Shown: piece by piece, positions 36,486 through 45,379 of the stretch
How the letters are laid out: each line of letters starts with the position of its first letter
How positions within the stretch are numbered: position 1 is the first letter of the stretch
Origin: Olivibacter domesticus
Lineage (GTDB): Bacteria; Bacteroidota; Bacteroidia; Sphingobacteriales; Sphingobacteriaceae
Assembly: GCF_900109575.1 (NCBI RefSeq)
Contig: NZ_FOAF01000002.1
Coordinates: 1 to 64,000, forward strand
Reading direction: 5' to 3'
DNA length: 64,000 nucleotides
Program-made: the position numbers and the translations under genes
Notes under the pieces: model-generated
Seen by the model: only the letters and a program-made list of their open reading frames with translations
Database searches by the model: none
What the model was told of the DNA's origin: nothing

Positions 36486-37367
36486 CTAACGTTTAGATAG
36501 CTTTTGATCGATAAGCGTTTGGATAATGCCGTCCACTAAACCAACTCTAGGCACTACAATTGTTTTTACGCCTCCCCACTTCATTACGTTAAGAAATATA
36601 TCACAAGCGGGAATAATAACATCCGCACGATCATTATTTAGGCCCAAGACATTAATACGCTCTTTTAATGAGAAAGAATTTAAATAATCATACACCGATT
36701 TAAGTTTATTAAATGACAGTGGTTTTGTTGCCTTCTCGTCCGCTAATCTATAAAGCTTATTAATATTTCCCCCAGTTCCTATCCCTATAATCCCCTTATA
36801 ATTCTTTGTATGATTTTTAACCCATTCCTTCATATCTAACCAAGTTTCATCACTATCCTGATTATCAAGTATTCTAATGGTCCCGATATTAAACGACCTA
36901 GAACCGATTAAATCACCATTATTAAATATTGATAATTCCGTACTTCCCCCACCTACATCTATATATAAATAACTTTTCTTCCGTTCAAGTTGTTGCTCAA
37001 TATGACTATTGTATATTATGCTGGCCTCTCTAACACCATCTATAATTTCTAAATTCAGCCCTACTTTTTTAATCTGCCTCACTAATTCTTCCCCATTGCT
37101 TGCTTCTCGCATAGCAGAAGTAGCGCAAGCCATATATTCACTTACTTTATATACATCCATTAAGGCTTTGAAAGCTTCCATTGCTTTAATTAAATCTTCA
37201 GCTTTCCTTTTAGAAATTTTTTTATCTATAAAAGCATCATCTCCCAAACGCAAAGGCACGCGAATTAATGTGTTTTTTTTAAAAGAAACCACAGCCCCAT
37301 TCTCTATAATGTCTGCAATTAGTAATCTTATAGCATTTGATCCAATGTCTATAGCGGCATATCTCAT
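36486..37367 (-). CDS. ppx: Exopolyphosphatase (Ppx/GppA family)
   Basis: A 293-residue actin-fold phosphatase, the short form lacking the C-terminal HD domain of E. coli Ppx. Phosphate loops are AAIDIGSNAIRLLIADI at residues 3-19 and YIDVGGGSTELS near 132. It degrades polyphosphate or (p)ppGpp pentaphosphate. Its start codon lies one base beyond the ppk1 stop, so synthesis and breakdown enzymes are translated from one message. Confidence 0.93.
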   Translation of the reverse strand: MRYAAIDIGSNAIRLLIADIIENGAVVSFKKNTLIRVPLRLGDDAFIDKKISKRKAEDLIKAMEAFKALMDVYKVSEYMACATSAMREASNGEELVRQIKKVGLNLEIIDGVREASIIYNSHIEQQLERKKSYLYIDVGGGSTELSIFNNGDLIGSRSFNIGTIRILDNQDSDETWLDMKEWVKNHTKNYKGIIGIGTGGNINKLYRLADEKATKPLSFNKLKSVYDYLNSFSLKERINVLGLNNDRADVIIPACDIFLNVMKWGGVKTIVVPRVGLVDGIIQTLIDQKLSKR

Positions 37368-37368
37368 A

Positions 37369-39441
37369 TTAACTATCCTTATGTTTTAAATAATTGTAGG
37401 TGTCCAGTTGTGCACGATAAGAATCATCGTTCTTTCTTCTTCTAACATATTTATTATCGTTTGTTGGACTTATTACTCTCGCTTTGGAGTTATCTCGTAA
37501 TTGAATATTAATAATATCCCATATTTCACTTTTAAGTGCGGGATCTAATATAGGAAAGCTCACTTCTACTCTTCTATCAATATTTCGTGTCATCCAATCT
37601 GCAGATGAAAGAAATATTTTCTCCTCACCGTCATTACCAAATATCCACACCCTTGCATGCTCTAAAAAGCGATCTATAATACTAATAACTTTTATATTTT
37701 CACTGTATCCTTTAACATTAGGCACTAAACAGCACATACCACGGATAATCAATTGTATTTTTACGCCAGCGTTGCTCGCTTCATAAAGTTTAGTTATAAC
37801 ATCCTCGTCGGATAAGCTGTTCATTTTTAGAATCATGTAAGCATTTTTACCTGATTCAGCATATTTTATTTCCTGATTAATTAATTCATAGATAGATGCA
37901 CGCATCTCTAGAGGTGAAGTAACAATAAATTTATAGTCTTTATAAAAAGTTTTTTTATCTAGGCCCCTAAATAACTGCTTTAAATCTGTCGTTATTCCCT
38001 TATGGACCGTGAAGATACTGTGGTCACAGTAAGATCCGGCACTTTTCTCATTATAGTTTCCTGTAGCGAGGTTAGCATAATAGGCTAATCGTCCACGTTC
38101 TTTTCTACTAACCAAGCAAATTTTCGAATGTACCTTATAAGCAAGCATACCGAAGTTTACATTTACTCCTCCTTCTTCTAGTTTGCTGCTCCAGAAAATA
38201 TTTGCTTCTTCATCAAATCTGGCTTTAAGTTCTATTAAGCAATTGACTCTTTTGCCATTTTTTGCTGCATTTATCAATGCATTGATAATCTTGGAATTTT
38301 CAGCCAATCGATATAGCGTAATACTTATTTCGACTACTTTAGGATCTATTGCAGCCTCCCTTAGAAAATGAATAATATAATCAAACGACTGGTAAGGTAA
38401 GCTAATCAAGTAATCTCTTTTAGCGATTTGATTAAAGATACTTACACCTAAATCTAAGCCGCTAACAGTTAACGGAGTGAGTGATTGATATTCTAAAGAT
38501 GCTCCTCCAACATTGGGGAATCCAATAAAGTCTTTAAAATTATGGTATCGATTTCCTGGTATTAAAACGCTATTATTAAGGCTCATACTCGACACTAAAT
38601 ACGTTAACATGTCAAAAGGGATTTCGCTATCGTATAAAAGTCGCATAGGTTTTCCCTTAGACCTTTTTTGTAAACTTTTACTCAAATTTTCAATAAATTT
38701 TTCACTTACATTAGTGTCTATGTCAATTTCAGCATCGCGCGTTACCTGTATCGTATAGGCTTCAATCGAATCATACTTAAAGATAAAAAACAGCTCGTCT
38801 AAACAATACCGAATAATATCGTCTAAAAGGATAACAAATTTTAAATTATTACTATCAGGTAACACTAAAAATCTGTTTAAACGTTTTGTAGGAACTTCTA
38901 ATAGTGCATACCTTACCTTTTTCTTATCACTTAGTTTTATCAAAAAATAGATACGCCTGTCTTTTAACTCAGGAAACGGTTTACCGTGTACTCCGGCATC
39001 TAGCATGATTGGAACCAAATTTGGCAATACTTTATCATGAAAATATTGTCGGACAAAGTGGCCACGATTTACATTGAGTTGCTTTTCATTAATGATAAAT
39101 ATTTTCTGTTCAGCAAGTTCTTTAATGATTTCATGTTCATAAAGATATTCGAACCTTTTTTCGAGCTTTACAACAATATTCTTTATTTCTTGTAATACTT
39201 TTCGTGGATTAAATCCTAACAGTTCTTTTGCCTTTGTATTGACATTTGCTAGACGATTCAAGGTGGCAACTCTTACTCTATAAAATTCATCTAGATTGGA
39301 AGAAAAGATAGCCAAAAATCGAAGACGCTCCACTAAAGGCACTGACTTATCAGCGGCCTCTTGCAAAACGCGCTCATTAAAATACAACCAACTTATTTCT
39401 CTATTTATTAAAGGTGCTTTACTCTTAAAAGATGCCGACAT
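37369..39441 (-). CDS. ppk1: Polyphosphate kinase 1
   Basis: A 690-residue enzyme that polymerises the ATP gamma-phosphate into polyphosphate. The N-terminal helical domain begins with INREISWLYFNERVLQEA; the PLD-like catalytic domains hold KVHSKICLVSRKE with the autophosphorylated histidine and the second histidine in YCDHSIF. The ATG at 39441 gives a standard N-terminus. It is in an operon with ppx downstream; a repeat-rich basic protein is encoded 134 nt upstream on the same strand. Confidence 0.96.
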   Translation of the reverse strand: MSASFKSKAPLINREISWLYFNERVLQEAADKSVPLVERLRFLAIFSSNLDEFYRVRVATLNRLANVNTKAKELLGFNPRKVLQEIKNIVVKLEKRFEYLYEHEIIKELAEQKIFIINEKQLNVNRGHFVRQYFHDKVLPNLVPIMLDAGVHGKPFPELKDRRIYFLIKLSDKKKVRYALLEVPTKRLNRFLVLPDSNNLKFVILLDDIIRYCLDELFFIFKYDSIEAYTIQVTRDAEIDIDTNVSEKFIENLSKSLQKRSKGKPMRLLYDSEIPFDMLTYLVSSMSLNNSVLIPGNRYHNFKDFIGFPNVGGASLEYQSLTPLTVSGLDLGVSIFNQIAKRDYLISLPYQSFDYIIHFLREAAIDPKVVEISITLYRLAENSKIINALINAAKNGKRVNCLIELKARFDEEANIFWSSKLEEGGVNVNFGMLAYKVHSKICLVSRKERGRLAYYANLATGNYNEKSAGSYCDHSIFTVHKGITTDLKQLFRGLDKKTFYKDYKFIVTSPLEMRASIYELINQEIKYAESGKNAYMILKMNSLSDEDVITKLYEASNAGVKIQLIIRGMCCLVPNVKGYSENIKVISIIDRFLEHARVWIFGNDGEEKIFLSSADWMTRNIDRRVEVSFPILDPALKSEIWDIINIQLRDNSKARVISPTNDNKYVRRRKNDDSYRAQLDTYNYLKHKDS

Positions 39442-39575
39442 TGATTAGAATATCTTATTTATTAAGAAACAAAGGTTGTATAAATATGTTAAGTTTTTGT
39501 TATGTAAATATTACCTTTTATCAAGAAAATATTTGTACTGGCCAAAAACTTAACATAAAAACCGGAAATAGACAA

Positions 39576-40526
39576 TTAAGCCTTTTCGTTATTAGCAGAA
39601 GCCGTATCTTTTGTTTGAATAGGTTTTGCCGCTACAGCGGGCTTTGTGTTCGTAGTAGCTGGTTTTGTATTCGTAGTCGCAGGCTTTGCATTTGTAGCCG
39701 CTGGTTTTGCTGCTACAGCTGGTTTTGTATTCGTAGCAACTGGCTTTGTATTCGTAGCCGCAGGCTTTGCTGCCACAGCTGGTTTTGTATTCGTAGCAAC
39801 TGGCTTTGTATTCGTAGCAGCTGGTTTTGCTGCCACAGCTGGTTTTGTATTCGTAGTCGCAGGCTTTGTGTTCGTAGCCGCTGGTTTTGCTGCCACAGCT
39901 GGTTTTGTGTTCGTAGTCGTTGATTTACTTGCCGGTACCGGAGTCGCTTTTTTTACACTGGCAGTAGCGGCAGTTTTCGACTGTGTAGTAGTTTTGGGTT
40001 TTGTCGTTGTTGTATTTGTCGATGATTGTGCTGCAGTTTGTGGCTTGGCAGTATTCGCTTTAACTACCGGTTTTACAATTTCCTTCTTAACCGCAGTTGT
40101 GGTTTTAGGAACCTCTACTTTTGCCTGTGCAACAGATTGTGTTTTACCGGTAATTGCAGATATGCTGGCCTTATCTTGTTGAGCCGCCGTCTTTGTTGGC
40201 TGCACTACTGCCTTGCTACTTATTGCTTTACTTTTCTTTGTATCATTAACCTTTTCTTTTTGTCCTTTTTTCTTTTTTCCCGTAGCCTTTTTATCTTCTT
40301 TACCGCCTTTTACTTTCTTTACCTTTGAAGTAAGCTCTTTCTTTACCTCCCCAATTTTATCAGCCAATTTTTCTGCTAACTTCTTACTAGCCTGTTTAAT
40401 ATCTTTGCTAAGTCCTTTTGTATCATGACCTAGTTCACTTATTAAATTTGTGAAACGTTCGTTTAAAGAATTAGCAACTTTTTTTTTACTAACCTTTTTA
40501 GGTTTCTTTGTGGTTTTCTTTGCCAT
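39576..40526 (-). CDS. Histone H1-like Lys/Ala/Pro-rich repeat protein
   Basis: A 316-residue low-complexity protein. The first ~110 residues are lysine-rich (KKTTKKPKKVSKKK) with an amphipathic part (NERFTNLISELGHDTKGLSKDIKQASKKLAEKLADKI). The middle is Thr/Lys/Ala rich. The last ~110 residues are tandem 20-residue units of the type NTKPAVAAKPAATNTKPVAT. There is no signal or membrane segment, so a cytoplasmic nucleic-acid- or polyphosphate-binding role is possible. The composition resembles bacterial H1-like proteins, but low complexity makes homology unsafe. It lies just upstream of ppk1. Confidence 0.75.
   Translation of the reverse strand: MAKKTTKKPKKVSKKKVANSLNERFTNLISELGHDTKGLSKDIKQASKKLAEKLADKIGEVKKELTSKVKKVKGGKEDKKATGKKKKGQKEKVNDTKKSKAISSKAVVQPTKTAAQQDKASISAITGKTQSVAQAKVEVPKTTTAVKKEIVKPVVKANTAKPQTAAQSSTNTTTTKPKTTTQSKTAATASVKKATPVPASKSTTTNTKPAVAAKPAATNTKPATTNTKPAVAAKPAATNTKPVATNTKPAVAAKPAATNTKPVATNTKPAVAAKPAATNAKPATTNTKPATTNTKPAVAAKPIQTKDTASANNEKA
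39661..39900 (-). repeat. Four tandem 60-bp coding repeats
   Basis: Units begin at 39661, 39721, 39781 and 39841, each exactly 60 bp and starting GGTTTTGTATTCGTAG on the plus strand, with a partial copy on either side. They code in frame for 20-residue units, so copy-number change keeps the reading frame. Confidence 0.93.
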
Positions 40527-40569
40527 AACTTTTTTTTTATGTATATAAAGTTAAGCAAATAAAGTACCA

Positions 40570-41601
40570 TTATCCATTCCAATCTTCTTTTTCCAGCAAT
40601 TCCATTTGCCACATAATTTGTTCGGCTGTTATAGGATATGGCTTATCTTTTCTCAATTGCTCATAAACCGCATTAAAAAGTCCTTTATAATTTCCTTTTA
40701 ATGCTTCCTTATAAGAAATATGTTTTTGATTATTTTTATTTATAACGGTTAATAGTCCCTCCTCTCCTGTACGCTCTATACCAAATGCTTCGTCTGTTGG
40801 CCACATTTCGTTATTTAACTGCTCTTCTTGAATATCTGCCCTTGATTTTTGGAATGACCCTTTTGTACCATGTACTACATAGGCTGGTAAAGGCTGAGCA
40901 ACCAATAAATTAGCATGAGCGAACACTGTTAAACCATTGGCATAACTTAAAACAAAGGTGAAGCAATCGTCTACCTCAGAATCTTTTCTGTGCGTAGATG
41001 TTAATTTTAAACTTTTTTCAGGCTTTCCAAATAAAGAGATTACTTGGTCTAACAAATGAGGGCCTAAATCATAAGTTAACCCACTGGCAGGCTGCTTAAT
41101 TTCTTTAAACATTTTCACGCTTTTCTCCTTTCTATAGCGGTCAAAACGAACGTGAAATTCTATGATATCACCTAAACTCCCACTCTCAATGATGCGTTTA
41201 ACAAGTTTAAAATCGCTGTCCCATCGCCTATTTTGGAAAACCATTACATGCTTCCCTTCTTTCTTTCCTAATTCAAACAGCTCTTTCACTTCTTCACTAG
41301 TGGCGGCACAGGGTTTTTCAATCAGCACATGTTTGCCTTTTAGCAGCGCTTTTTTTGCAAATTCATAATGTGTCTGATTTGGTGTATTTACAATGACTAA
41401 TTCGATTTCCTCGTCATTTAATAGTTCGTCTACAGCATCGTAACTAATAATACTTGGATATCTTTGTTGTGCGTCTTTCTTACTCCTTTCCACTACTGCC
41501 TTTAATTTGAATCGAGTATTTGTTTCAAGAAAAGGAGCATGGAACAATCTGCCTGACATCCCATAAGATAAAATGCCGGTTACAACTGGGTATTTTGACA
41601 T
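40570..41601 (-). CDS. Gfo/Idh/MocA family oxidoreductase
   Basis: A 343-residue NAD(P)-dependent dehydrogenase. The N-terminal Rossmann fold shows VTGILSYGMSGRLFHAPFL and IVNTPNQTHYEFAKKAL; EKPCAAT is the family's EKP motif with the cofactor lysine. The C-terminal domain carries DLGPHLLDQVISLFG. Family members act on sugars, inositols or related compounds; the substrate is unknown. ATG 41601 is preferred to an in-frame upstream start at 41646. No partner gene is evident. Confidence 0.9.
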   Translation of the reverse strand: MSKYPVVTGILSYGMSGRLFHAPFLETNTRFKLKAVVERSKKDAQQRYPSIISYDAVDELLNDEEIELVIVNTPNQTHYEFAKKALLKGKHVLIEKPCAATSEEVKELFELGKKEGKHVMVFQNRRWDSDFKLVKRIIESGSLGDIIEFHVRFDRYRKEKSVKMFKEIKQPASGLTYDLGPHLLDQVISLFGKPEKSLKLTSTHRKDSEVDDCFTFVLSYANGLTVFAHANLLVAQPLPAYVVHGTKGSFQKSRADIQEEQLNNEMWPTDEAFGIERTGEEGLLTVINKNNQKHISYKEALKGNYKGLFNAVYEQLRKDKPYPITAEQIMWQMELLEKEDWNG

Positions 41602-41696
41602 AATAAGATAGTTATTTATGTTTATTTGAAATAAACAATTGGCCAATTAAAATAGTTTCACTGTATAAAAACAATTGGAACCATTTAATAGAAAGA

Positions 41697-41726
41697 AATC
41701 TAAGAGATCCGGAAATCTCTTAGATT
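41697..41726 (-). terminator. Terminator of the DUF4142 gene
   Basis: AATCTAAGAGAT (41697-41708) pairs over 12 bp with ATCTCTTAGATT (41715-41726); on the minus strand TCTTTCTATT follows. Confidence 0.7.
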
Positions 41727-41734
41727 ATTAAGTT

Positions 41735-42274
41735 TTATAATAGCGCTTTCGTTTCTTCTGCAGTTTTCTCTAAGGCAGGAAGAATTTCTGAAGCATAACG
41801 GTTTGTAGCAACTTTAGTATTGTGTTCTACACTTTCAAATTGATGGATAATACGTTCTTGATTATGTAGTGAATGCTTTAAAAATTCCTTTTCAAGAACG
41901 CTTGACTGTGCTGAATCTAACCCACCTTTTAATTCAAATTTAGATGCTGCTGAAAATGGAATCAATACATTGGCATTTTTTGCTAATTCATCTATCTTAG
42001 TCAAAACACCACCATATTGATTTGTTAGATTTGCCGCTAATGACTTAATACTAGCAGATCCACCTTTTTGCGAAATGATTTTCGCAAATTCAACTTCATC
42101 ACTTGCCAATTGATAAACTGTTCTCAGAAACTTATATTCTTCTGAGTCGGCATGTGTACTATTCGTATAATATAATTCAGAACTCGACTTATGTTCTCCA
42201 ACACTTGTGCAAGAGCTCATTGATAAAACACAAGCAAAAGTTGATAAGCTTAGTAAAGCTATTTTCTTGTTCAT
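41735..42274 (-). CDS. DUF4142 lipoprotein
   Basis: A 179-residue predicted lipoprotein: signal peptide MNKKIALLSLSTFACVLSM then lipobox MSSC (Cys22). The mature part is helical, of the DUF4142/ferritin-like type (EYKFLRTVYQLASDEVEFAKIISQKGGSASIKSLA, and the later HNQERIIHQFE). Function is unknown. It is monocistronic. Confidence 0.82.
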   Translation of the reverse strand: MNKKIALLSLSTFACVLSMSSCTSVGEHKSSSELYYTNSTHADSEEYKFLRTVYQLASDEVEFAKIISQKGGSASIKSLAANLTNQYGGVLTKIDELAKNANVLIPFSAASKFELKGGLDSAQSSVLEKEFLKHSLHNQERIIHQFESVEHNTKVATNRYASEILPALEKTAEETKALL

Positions 42275-42378
42275 CTCTTAACTTAATTTATATTTTTGTA
42301 AAAGTTTTTTGTGAAGCAAACCTACCATAAAATTTCGCTAATATCAATGCCTACAATAAATAAACGATAAAAACCCAG

Positions 42379-44955
42379 CTATACAAGGTTTCTCCCTGCA
42401 TTCACAATACCATATACTGTTCTAGTAAGCAATTTTCCGTAAATTTCATAATTGGGATCATTCTGTTTGATCTCATGCAGTCTCTTAATAGCATAATGCT
42501 GGATAATAACCAATGGCAATACAATTTTTTCCCTCGTGGCTATGGACTCTCTCTCTACCGGATATCTTTCCATTAGCGTCTGCGTGCCTGTCAATTTAAA
42601 AAAATACTTCTTTGTTACATCAAATTCTTCTTTTAACATCCGCCAAAAGGCACCAAATTTCTCGTCATCCTTTAAATAAGCTGTGATATCAAAGTTAGAT
42701 TTCGACATCGACATAATACTATTATCGATAATGGTCTTGAACATTCCGGAAGTATTATACAATTCCTCCACTTCTTTCCATTTGCCTGCTTTATCCGCAT
42801 TTTTTAAAGCTGTACCCACGCCGTAACATCCAGGTACACTTTGCTTTAATTGGCTCCAAGCGGTAACAAAACTAATGGCTCTCAAATCTTCCAATTTTAA
42901 CTCCGAAGATGAATTTCTTTTCACTGGTCTCGAACTTATATTCAAGGACGATAAAAATTTTAAGGGACTAAGTTCTTCTAAATATTTCAGAAACAATGGA
43001 TGACGTCTTAATTCCATAAATTTGTCATAACTATCCGCAGCCATCGCATCTATCAAAGATTTTTTATTCTCATTAAGCGTATCACCGGGCTTGCTTTCAA
43101 TGCCAGAAGTCATTCCAGCATTTAACAGTTGTTCTATATTATAATGTGCTGTATCAAAAGACCCGTATTGGCTACTGATTGTTTGACCTTGAATAGTTAA
43201 CTGAATATGATCATTTGCAATCTCTTCTCCCATAGAGGCATAAAAACGCTGCGTTTTGCCACCACCGCGTGCAGGAGGGCCTCCTCTGCCATCAAAAAAT
43301 GTCAAATCGATTTCATGTTCACGTGCAATGGCAGTGAGCTCAATTTTAGCTTTATAAATAGACCAATTAGCCATCAAATAGCCACCGTCTTTTGTGCTAT
43401 CAGAAAAACCGAGCATAATAATTTGTTTATTTCCCCTCCGTTTTATATGTTCTTGATAGGTGGTATTCTTGTAAAGAACGCCCATCACCTGAGCTGCACG
43501 CTTCAAGTCGTCTACCGTTTCAAATAATGGTACAAAGTCGATTGTGAGGGTGTCTTGTTTCCAGCCATTCCATAAAAATAATTCCATTAAACATAAAATA
43601 TCGGACGCTTGCTGACAATTACTTATAATAAAACGATGACACGCCTTCTCCCCGCCAGCATTTTGGATCTGGTGAACATACTTAATGGTTTCCAAAGTAT
43701 CTAAAATAAGGTCATCTGGCACTTCATTTACATCCAAATCAGCTTCTTTAAAGCTAATGCTATCAACTTTTCCATTTTCATCAAGGTTTTCAAATTCAAT
43801 TGGAATGCCCGTTTCTTTCGGAAACTTTTCGTATAGAAATTTATATGTTTTGCGGAGAACACTACTATCTTGACGAATATCCAAACTTGAGAAATATGTC
43901 CCGAAGATTTTCACTTTTCTCAGTAGATCCTCTACAAGGTTAACAAATAGCCCGTCATGATAATCCACAAGTACCCGCTTCACCTCATTCAAATTAAAAA
44001 TTATCGGATCTTTATCATTAGAAGGGTGTTCTGCAGGATTGAAACTGTTCTCATAAAATAAATCTTGAAGAGCAGCCATATATTTCTCTACCCCCTTAAA
44101 GGTAATGCGTCTTTTTATATTCCTAAAATCACGGTAATAACACCTAAATAAAACCGTTCGGAGCAGTGAAGATACTTCCTTCGTACTTTCAACAGTCACA
44201 TTCGGATTTCCATCGCGATCTCCTCCGGGCCAAAATCCCAGTTCAACAATTTGTTGTTCTTTTTCAGGTAATATATCAAAATTGTTATCTACCATGTATT
44301 GTATATCGGAAACGACCGGATAAAAGACATGTTCCAAAAACCACGCTAAACTTCTTGCTTCATCTACTGGTGTAGGCTTCTCCTTTTGAAGAAAGGGAGT
44401 CTTACCTAGCTGTTGCAATAACAAGTGAATATCATTGATATCGTTGCCCTTTAGTGCTTGTGTTAAGTCGGTAATAATACCTAAAACTTCACCAGGATAA
44501 AATTGAGTTGGGTGAGCAGTCAAAACCAAACGAAGAGAAAAATCTTTTAGACGATGAATTATCTTTTCCCTCAAGGTACCATTGTTTTCTGCCCTTTTAA
44601 AAAGTTCATCTAAGGATCCTGCATCGTCGGCTTTTCCGGTTTTAGAAAAAGCGGCATCCTCCACCGCATCAAAAAGTACTACCTGACGTTCTATATACTG
44701 TATTATTCGAAACAATAAATCAAATCTATCAGCCTTGTGTATGTATTGCTCATATTGCCCAAAAAAACTCTCTATAATATTTTCTGGATCCAATTTTTCC
44801 GCTACACCCTTTTCAATATGCGTTGAAAAAAAAGGTAAAAGTGTACCGGTATGCTTCACTTGATAAAACGGTAATGTTAAAAAAAGACTATTATACAATT
44901 CAAAACGCGTAAGTACTTCGTTCTGGTAGACAGCTTCTTTTTGACTTAATTTCAT
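42379..44955 (-). CDS. ppc: Phosphoenolpyruvate carboxylase
   Basis: An 858-residue enzyme that fixes bicarbonate onto PEP to replenish oxaloacetate. The catalytic histidine is in VLTAHPTQF near residue 147; the second signature FDGRGGPPARGGG with the mobile loop arginine is near 550; the C-terminus ends RNLV instead of the RNTG common in enterobacteria. It is slightly shorter than the usual ~880-930 residues but with all core motifs. Monocistronic by spacing. Confidence 0.96.
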   Translation of the reverse strand: MKLSQKEAVYQNEVLTRFELYNSLFLTLPFYQVKHTGTLLPFFSTHIEKGVAEKLDPENIIESFFGQYEQYIHKADRFDLLFRIIQYIERQVVLFDAVEDAAFSKTGKADDAGSLDELFKRAENNGTLREKIIHRLKDFSLRLVLTAHPTQFYPGEVLGIITDLTQALKGNDINDIHLLLQQLGKTPFLQKEKPTPVDEARSLAWFLEHVFYPVVSDIQYMVDNNFDILPEKEQQIVELGFWPGGDRDGNPNVTVESTKEVSSLLRTVLFRCYYRDFRNIKRRITFKGVEKYMAALQDLFYENSFNPAEHPSNDKDPIIFNLNEVKRVLVDYHDGLFVNLVEDLLRKVKIFGTYFSSLDIRQDSSVLRKTYKFLYEKFPKETGIPIEFENLDENGKVDSISFKEADLDVNEVPDDLILDTLETIKYVHQIQNAGGEKACHRFIISNCQQASDILCLMELFLWNGWKQDTLTIDFVPLFETVDDLKRAAQVMGVLYKNTTYQEHIKRRGNKQIIMLGFSDSTKDGGYLMANWSIYKAKIELTAIAREHEIDLTFFDGRGGPPARGGGKTQRFYASMGEEIANDHIQLTIQGQTISSQYGSFDTAHYNIEQLLNAGMTSGIESKPGDTLNENKKSLIDAMAADSYDKFMELRRHPLFLKYLEELSPLKFLSSLNISSRPVKRNSSSELKLEDLRAISFVTAWSQLKQSVPGCYGVGTALKNADKAGKWKEVEELYNTSGMFKTIIDNSIMSMSKSNFDITAYLKDDEKFGAFWRMLKEEFDVTKKYFFKLTGTQTLMERYPVERESIATREKIVLPLVIIQHYAIKRLHEIKQNDPNYEIYGKLLTRTVYGIVNAGRNLV

Positions 44956-45379
44956 AAAATATAGATAAATTTAATAAGTACAAATAACTTATTTTGAGTT
45001 GAAAATATTTTATTTTTTTCAATAAAACGGCACAAAATACAAATAATCATTAATAGCCGCTCATTTACTTTGGTATTTTTTCATAAAATATTTCAAGTTT
45101 ACATCATGATTACACTGTACAATTCTCTGTGAAAAGTAAAAACGTCTTTTCAGCATAAATAAAACGCACAAGATATAACATCGCAATTAAACGTACACAT
45201 TTAATTGATAAATAAGTCGGCCTAATTTTTGTATATTCGTCAATAAATTCTATATAATAGGATTGTATTCGCATCACATTATATTTACTGATTTTTTCTC
45301 ATGTCCTTACTTGTTGACCTATGCAAGTGAGTACAAAAAGTTTCTAGTACTATGAGTTCAAAGAATCAATGATTTACTG
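44956..45379. other. Divergent AT-rich intergenic region between ppc and the FUSC gene
   Basis: A 424-nt stretch with no open frame, RNA gene or convincing hairpin. It should hold promoters for both divergent genes, but no clean TTG/TAnnTTTG pair was found on either strand. Confidence 0.5.

Noticed and set aside
39646-40182. A 178-codon plus-strand frame rich in Val/Phe/Ala
   Set aside because: It is the antisense shadow of the low-complexity 60-bp repeats in the H1-like gene; its composition simply mirrors those repeats.
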